Shown here: positions 59,358 to 64,000 of the stretch, one piece after another
Position numbering within the stretch: position 1 is the stretch's first letter
Layout of the letters: every line of letters starts with the position of its first letter
DNA from: Archangium sp.
GTDB lineage: Bacteria > Myxococcota > Myxococcia > Myxococcales > Myxococcaceae
Reading direction: 5' to 3'
NCBI GenBank assembly: GCA_030681645.1
Contig: JAUXRX010000024.1
Location: 62,001-126,000, forward strand
DNA length: 64,000 bases
Translations under genes and position numbers: made by a program
The notes under the pieces: model-generated
What the model was told of the DNA's origin: nothing
What the model saw: only the letters and a program-made list of their open reading frames with translations
The model's database searches: none

Positions 59358-62027
59358 ATGCGCGTCCTCTTGATCCTCTCGATGCTTGGCCTGGGCGCAG
59401 CCTGCTCCTCGACTTCGGCTCCGAAGTGCAGCACCAGCAACTGCACCGGCTGCTGTGACTCGGCCACCGGCGAGTGCCTGCCGGGCAACGTGGAGAGCGG
59501 CTGCGGCACCAGCGGGCTGGTCTGCTCCCAATGCGGCACCGACACGTTCTGCAACCTCGGCTTCTGCGTTCCCCGCGGGAGCAACGTGGGTGGAGGCAGT
59601 GGCACTGGCGGCGGCTCCGGTGGAGGAAGCGGCGGCGGCGCTGGCGGCGGAGGCGGCGCGGGCTCGTGCGGTCCCCAGACGTGCGGCGGCTGCTGCGCGG
59701 GCGGCGTGTGCCTGCCCGGCAACGTGGTGAGCGCGTGCGGCAGCGGAGGCCAGGCGTGCAGCGCATGCACCAACGGAACGTGCAGCGACAACCAGTGCTC
59801 CGGCAGCACCTGCAATCCGTCCAACTGCCAGGGCTGCTGCAACGGCAACCGGTGCGAGACGGGCTTGTCGGCAGCGACCTGCGGCGCGGGCGGCGACACC
59901 TGCAGCGCGTGTCCGAGCGGCCAGAGCTGCAACGCCGGGCAATGCAGCGGCGGCTCGACGTGCAACCCGGCGAACTGCGACGGCTGCTGCCAGGGCGACG
60001 TCTGCCAGCCCGGCACCTCGACCAGCGCCTGCGGCGCCTCCGGGCTCACCTGCAGCGCGTGCACGAACGGCCAGACCTGCGGCGCGGGGCGGTGCACGGG
60101 GGGCTCGACCTGCAACGCGGCGACGTGTCCTTCCGGGTGTTGTCAGGGCGGCGTGTGCCAGGCGGGCACCTCGAACGCCGCCTGCGGCACCGGCGGCAGC
60201 ACCTGTGGCGCCTGCGCCGCAAGCGACTCGTGCGTGAGCGGCCAGTGCACCTTCATCTGTGACGCCTCGACGTGCCCGAGCGGCTGCTGCCAGGGCAACG
60301 TCTGCCAGCCGGGCAACACCACCGCGGCGTGCGGCACCGGGGGCGGCGCGTGCGCTTCCTGCGGCACGGGGAGCTGCAACGGCACGCAGTGCGTCTCGGC
60401 GTGCAACCCGACCAACTGCCCCGGCGGGTGTTGCCAGGGCAGCGTGTGTCAGCCCGGCACGATGATGGCCGCGTGCGGCAGCGGCGGCGCGACCTGCGCG
60501 GTCTGCGGCAGCGGGCAGGCGTGCAACGGCACCTCGTGCGGCTCGACCTGCAACGCCACCACGTGTCCGGGCGGCTGCTGCCAGGGCGACGTCTGCCTGG
60601 CGGGCACCTCGACCTCGGCCTGCGGCGGGGGCGGCGCGGCCTGCGTGGCCTGCTCGGGGAGCCAGGCCTGCAGCTTCGGGCTCTGCTCAGGCGGCGGCGT
60701 GCCGGGCGACGGCTGCGACACCGCGCCGCTGCTCACCCTGCCGGTCAACCTGGGCCAGTCGCTGGTGGGCCACGCCAACGACTTCGTCTCGAACGCGACC
60801 AACAACTGCCACGGCACACCCGGCATCGATCGGGTCGTGCGCGTGTCGGTGCCCGCCGGGCAGCGGCTCAGCGTGACGGTGACGCCGACGGTGAGCACGT
60901 TCGACCCCACGGTGAGCCTGGTGACGGGCTCGGCGACGGCCTGCGTGGGGGCCAGCGCGATGTGCGTGGCATCGATCGACACCGGCAACGCGAACCAGTC
61001 CGAGACCGTGACCTGGACGAACACCGGCAACACGGCGGCGACCGTCTTCATCATCGTCGACGACTACGGCGCCACGGGCACCAACGGCACGTACACGCTG
61101 ACCGCGAGCGCGGCGGCCCCTTCGGCGGGCGAGAACTGCGCGCTGCCCCTCAACGCGACCAGCGGCGTGGCGGTCTCGCGCACGCCCTCGACCTTCGCGG
61201 ATGACTACCAGGGCACGGGCACCGGCTGCCTCACGCCGTCGGTGGGGCCGGACTTCGTGCTCGCCTACACGGTGCCCCACAACCGGAGCCTCTCCATCAC
61301 CGCGACGCCGGCCAGCGGGCTCGACGTGTCGGTGAACTTCGCCACCAGCCTCGCGGCGTGCGGGGCGCGCACCTGCGTGGCCAGCGCGAACGCCGGCGCC
61401 GCGGGCACCGCCGAGTCGACCTCGTGGAACAACACCACCGGCGGCACCGTGACGCTGTTCGTGATCATCGACACCCCGGCGAGCCCCACCGGCTCGGTGA
61501 GCGTGGTGGGCACCGAGGGCGCGATCATTCCCTGCGGCTCGGGCAACTGCGCCAACGGCTGCTGCTCGGGCGGGGTGTGCGTGTCGGGCACCAGCAACTC
61601 GGCGTGCGGCACCAACGGCGTCACGTGCGCCAGCTGCAGCACGCCCTCGCAGTGCAACACCAACCAGGTGTGCGCGGCGACCGAGCTGCCCACGGGCGCG
61701 TCGTGCACCTCGACCACCCAGTGCTACCAGCCCATTCTCGGCTCGGCGGAGTGCCGCACCGCGTGGCCCGGCGGCTACTGCACCGGCACCTGCCTGCTCA
61801 CCGAGCAGGTCTGCGGCGGCTTCCTCGGGCTCGCGTCGGGCTGGTGCACGCCGGCCGGGGAATGCCTGCAGGACTGCGCCAACCCCGACACCGGCCAGTC
61901 GACGTGCCGCAGCGGGTACGTGTGCGACTTCAGCAACGGCGCGGGCAGCCAGGGGGTGTGCCTGCCCCGGTGTCAGCAGGTGCCGTGCGCTTCGGGCACG
62001 TGCAACACCTCGGGCTACTGCCGCTGA
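59358..62027 (+). CDS. Large Cys-repeat lipoprotein with PPC-like domains
   Basis: An 889-residue surface lipoprotein (MRVLLILSMLGLGAAC). The first ~440 residues are about nine tandem Cys modules of roughly 40-45 residues, each close to CNPxxCxGCCQGxVCxPGT, xxACGxxGxTCxxC and C.xGQC, separated at the start by a Gly/Ser spacer. Two pre-peptidase-like beta domains follow (around VSVPAGQRLSVTVTPTVSTF and YTVPHNRSLSITATPASG). One more Cys module and a 100-residue Cys-rich end (CLQDCANPDTGQSTCRSGYVC) close it. It resembles Myxococcota surface Cys-rich lipoproteins; function unknown. The last 13 bases overlap the convergent gene. Confidence 0.8.
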   Translation: MRVLLILSMLGLGAACSSTSAPKCSTSNCTGCCDSATGECLPGNVESGCGTSGLVCSQCGTDTFCNLGFCVPRGSNVGGGSGTGGGSGGGSGGGAGGGGGAGSCGPQTCGGCCAGGVCLPGNVVSACGSGGQACSACTNGTCSDNQCSGSTCNPSNCQGCCNGNRCETGLSAATCGAGGDTCSACPSGQSCNAGQCSGGSTCNPANCDGCCQGDVCQPGTSTSACGASGLTCSACTNGQTCGAGRCTGGSTCNAATCPSGCCQGGVCQAGTSNAACGTGGSTCGACAASDSCVSGQCTFICDASTCPSGCCQGNVCQPGNTTAACGTGGGACASCGTGSCNGTQCVSACNPTNCPGGCCQGSVCQPGTMMAACGSGGATCAVCGSGQACNGTSCGSTCNATTCPGGCCQGDVCLAGTSTSACGGGGAACVACSGSQACSFGLCSGGGVPGDGCDTAPLLTLPVNLGQSLVGHANDFVSNATNNCHGTPGIDRVVRVSVPAGQRLSVTVTPTVSTFDPTVSLVTGSATACVGASAMCVASIDTGNANQSETVTWTNTGNTAATVFIIVDDYGATGTNGTYTLTASAAAPSAGENCALPLNATSGVAVSRTPSTFADDYQGTGTGCLTPSVGPDFVLAYTVPHNRSLSITATPASGLDVSVNFATSLAACGARTCVASANAGAAGTAESTSWNNTTGGTVTLFVIIDTPASPTGSVSVVGTEGAIIPCGSGNCANGCCSGGVCVSGTSNSACGTNGVTCASCSTPSQCNTNQVCAATELPTGASCTSTTQCYQPILGSAECRTAWPGGYCTGTCLLTEQVCGGFLGLASGWCTPAGECLQDCANPDTGQSTCRSGYVCDFSNGAGSQGVCLPRCQQVPCASGTCNTSGYCR

Positions 62028-64000
62028 TCCAGCTTCACGTAGCGATCTTCCCGCTCTTCACAGACGCAGCAGCGCCGGGTGAGCACGGTGATCTGTTCCT
62101 CTCCGAGCCTCACGGTCTCGGACTCGTCGACCACCTTCCAGCTGTGCCCGCGCGGGCACATCAGGCTGGTGAAGAGGCTCACGCCCGCCTCGAGCGACCG
62201 CACCTTCACGGCGTTTCCGGCCAGCTCGCCGGGCGAGGGCGTCTTCTGCTTCGCCGCCTGCCGCCAGCTGCGCGAGTTGCTGCGGGCCACGAAGACGAGC
62301 ACCAGCATCATCACCAGCCCGCTCCCCACCGCGCCGAAGCCCGTCAGGTACGGGTGTTCCTCCGCCCAGCCCGGCTCGTCAGACAGCTCGGGCAGGTCGG
62401 GGAGGATCGAGGTGTTCGGCCGCACCGTGTAGGCCATCAGCGCCCAGGCCTCGGCGGTGGCGCGGCGATAGCTGGTCACCTCTGCGGGCAGCACGCGGTC
62501 CTTGAGGGTGTGCACTTCCCACTGCAGCTTGAGCGTGTGCCCGGACACCTGCTGGGACACGGCCAGCTGGAACGTCGGGTGCGCGATCACCCGGTTGGTG
62601 AGGGCGAAGTCGCCGCCCGGCACCTCGTCGGCTGACTCGTAGATGATCAGCTCGCGGACGCGCAGCGGGTACCAGATCGCAAACGGCCAGGTGCGCTCCT
62701 GCCGGTCGAGGGGCTTGAGATCACGCGCGGCGGCGATGGTGAGGAAGCGGTGCGCGTCGCCGACGAAGAAGTCGCTGGTCTCGTACTTCTCCTTCAGCAC
62801 GAAGACCTCGGCGCCCTCGTCGTCGTTCCAGCTCAGCTCGATGGGGTTGAGCTTGCGCTCGAGATCGTCCTCGCGAGAGCGGCGCTGCGTCCTGGTGAGC
62901 TGTTCCTGCGTGGCGCTCTTGACCTGCCGGCGCAGGGTCGACGCCTCGTGCCCGCGCGCGGTGGTGGTGATGGTGAGCGTCGCGGTGCCCTGGCGGGTCG
63001 GCACCGCCCAGTGCTGCTCCACTTCCCAGGTGGGAATCGAGGGCACCTCGAGCGGGATGTCGTCGAGCGCGGTGACTCCCGGCTTCACGGTGAGCGCGTG
63101 GTGGTAGCGCGGCTGGGACATCTGTTCGACCTCGCCGCGGCGCAGGGTCATGGTGGGGTCGATGAAGCGGGGGCCGCCCGGCAATGCGACCTGCACGATG
63201 GCGTGGTTGAAGGCGTCGGGCGAAGGGGTGAGCTTCGGCAGGCGCAGGCCACCCGTCGCGTGCACGAGCGCCGGCCACGCCTCGAGGCCCGCGGCGCGCA
63301 GCAACGAGACGAGCAGCAACGACTTGTCCTTGCAGTCACCGAAGCCGCGCTCCAGCACCCACTCGGGCGGGTGCGGGCGGTGGCTGTTCTCGCCGATCTC
63401 CACGCCCACGTAGCGCACGTCGTCCTGCACGAAGCGCACGATGGCCCGCGCGCGCTCGGCTTCGGGCAGCTTCTGGAAGCGCGCCACCTCGGCGCCGAAC
63501 CGCTCTCCAGGCGCAGGCCCGGTGAAGAGCGAGCCGGCCCAGGCCGCCACCTCGGCCCAGTCGGTCCAGTCGCTGAACTCGACGTAGGGCGCGGGCTCGA
63601 CGTCGGCGGGCATCGAGGCCTCGAGGTGCGCGGCCTCGAGGCGCTTCAGGTCCCACTCGAAGACCTGGTGGCCGGGCTCACCGCTCGTGGTGGGCGTCTG
63701 CGCGCCGCCGTGCGTCTTCACCTGCAGCGGGCGCGGCCGTTCCCACGAGAGCCTGAAGCGCGAGCGCTCGGTGGGCTCCATCGACGACTGGTATTGGCGG
63801 TTGGAATAGCGGCCCTGGAAGACGGGGTTCTCCCCGCTGCGCGTGGAGGCCACCTCGACGATGTCGCCCTCGCGCAGGTCGCGCAGCTCGATGATCAGGG
63901 TGAGCCGGCCGTCGTACATGCCCACGTCGAGCAGGCTCTCGCGCTGAATCACCCGCGCGTCCTCGGGGTCCCACGCCACGCGGCGCTCGCCGTCACGCCA
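62015..64000 (-). CDS. DUF3857/transglutaminase-like membrane protein, 5'-truncated
   Basis: The frame is open to the right window edge, and the family's N-terminal pattern continues upstream of base 63979 (GERRVAWDPEDARV), so the start is outside. About 660 residues are visible: a DUF3857 beta domain, then a transglutaminase-like core with the catalytic triad Cys in GFGDCKDKSLLLV, His in DAFNHAIVQV and Asp in FIDPTMTLR. A DUF3858-like end follows, then a transmembrane helix near the C-terminus (VGSGLVMMLVLVFVA). A short tail has a CVCEE Cys pair. These are periplasmic proteins of unknown substrate. Confidence 0.85.
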   Translation of the reverse strand, partial: WRDGERRVAWDPEDARVIQRESLLDVGMYDGRLTLIIELRDLREGDIVEVASTRSGENPVFQGRYSNRQYQSSMEPTERSRFRLSWERPRPLQVKTHGGAQTPTTSGEPGHQVFEWDLKRLEAAHLEASMPADVEPAPYVEFSDWTDWAEVAAWAGSLFTGPAPGERFGAEVARFQKLPEAERARAIVRFVQDDVRYVGVEIGENSHRPHPPEWVLERGFGDCKDKSLLLVSLLRAAGLEAWPALVHATGGLRLPKLTPSPDAFNHAIVQVALPGGPRFIDPTMTLRRGEVEQMSQPRYHHALTVKPGVTALDDIPLEVPSIPTWEVEQHWAVPTRQGTATLTITTTARGHEASTLRRQVKSATQEQLTRTQRRSREDDLERKLNPIELSWNDDEGAEVFVLKEKYETSDFFVGDAHRFLTIAAARDLKPLDRQERTWPFAIWYPLRVRELIIYESADEVPGGDFALTNRVIAHPTFQLAVSQQVSGHTLKLQWEVHTLKDRVLPAEVTSYRRATAEAWALMAYTVRPNTSILPDLPELSDEPGWAEEHPYLTGFGAVGSGLVMMLVLVFVARSNSRSWRQAAKQKTPSPGELAGNAVKVRSLEAGVSLFTSLMCPRGHSWKVVDESETVRLGEEQITVLTRRCCVCEEREDRYVKLDQRQ

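Overview
The window is very GC-rich, with almost every codon ending in G or C, and is packed with genes joined by ATGA/GTGA stop-start overlaps. It most resembles a member of the Myxococcota. The clues are a DUF2378/TIGR02265-family protein (58654-59187, a Myxococcus-type paralogous family), two large Hanks-type Ser/Thr kinases (one with a DWG motif, one with HRDVSPSN), many secreted Cys-rich or Pro-rich lipoproteins, a choice-of-anchor-D lipoprotein and PEGA proteins. No rRNA, tRNA, CRISPR array, IS element or prophage gene was seen. No gene-free stretch exceeds about 200 bases; the larger gaps (6431-6632, 59188-59357) are mostly interspersed palindromic repeats.

Layout. 1-5308: the end of a class I fumarase facing a tightly coupled minus-strand operon (small membrane protein, exonuclease III, PLP-dependent decarboxylase, lipoprotein), with a Fic-like C-terminal remnant upstream. 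5378-14439: a Pro-rich DUF6600-like lipoprotein, a haloalkane dehalogenase, a GAF protein, a hybrid histidine kinase, and a giant choice-of-anchor-D lipoprotein coupled to a small beta-barrel protein. 14534-23872: a six-gene minus-strand set (PEGA Ser/Thr kinase, Cache-like membrane sensor, di-heme peroxidase/MauG-like lipoprotein, outer-membrane porin, cupredoxin, WD40 Ser/Thr kinase) that looks like a kinase-controlled periplasmic redox module. 24003-27840: a TetR regulator with its own near-perfect operator, a glycyl radical enzyme and its activase. 27954-29774: an ABC exporter.

29837-38954 is the most striking region: two divergent operons encoding a b-type cytochrome, an outer-membrane beta-barrel, a 30-heme c-type cytochrome, an Fe-S flavoprotein and a 27-heme c-type cytochrome. 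Together they could form a complete route from cytoplasmic reductant across both membranes (a porin-cytochrome-like extracellular electron-transfer system). 39021-43278: a TPR/Cys-repeat protein, a beta-repeat protein, and a pair of amidohydrolases of which the second lacks the metal site. 43306-46185: a minus-strand group with a Cys-rich peptide, CBS protein, hemerythrin, fatty-acid hydroxylase and pilin-like protein.

46358-52173 is a second candidate system: fatty-acyl-AMP ligase, NAD-dependent reductase, stand-alone acyl carrier protein, acyl-CoA dehydrogenase-like enzyme and B12-type radical SAM enzyme, all translationally coupled. This looks like an acyl-ACP tailoring pathway for an unknown lipid. 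The remainder holds PAP2 phosphatase, YjdM, GNAT, thioesterase, LysM lipoprotein, PEGA, DUF481, a second hydroxylase behind a TetR-type operator, DUF2378, an 889-residue Cys-repeat lipoprotein and a 5'-truncated transglutaminase-like membrane protein.

At least three interspersed palindromic repeat families lie both between and inside genes. In several cases they are translated as insertions or as N- or C-terminal extensions.
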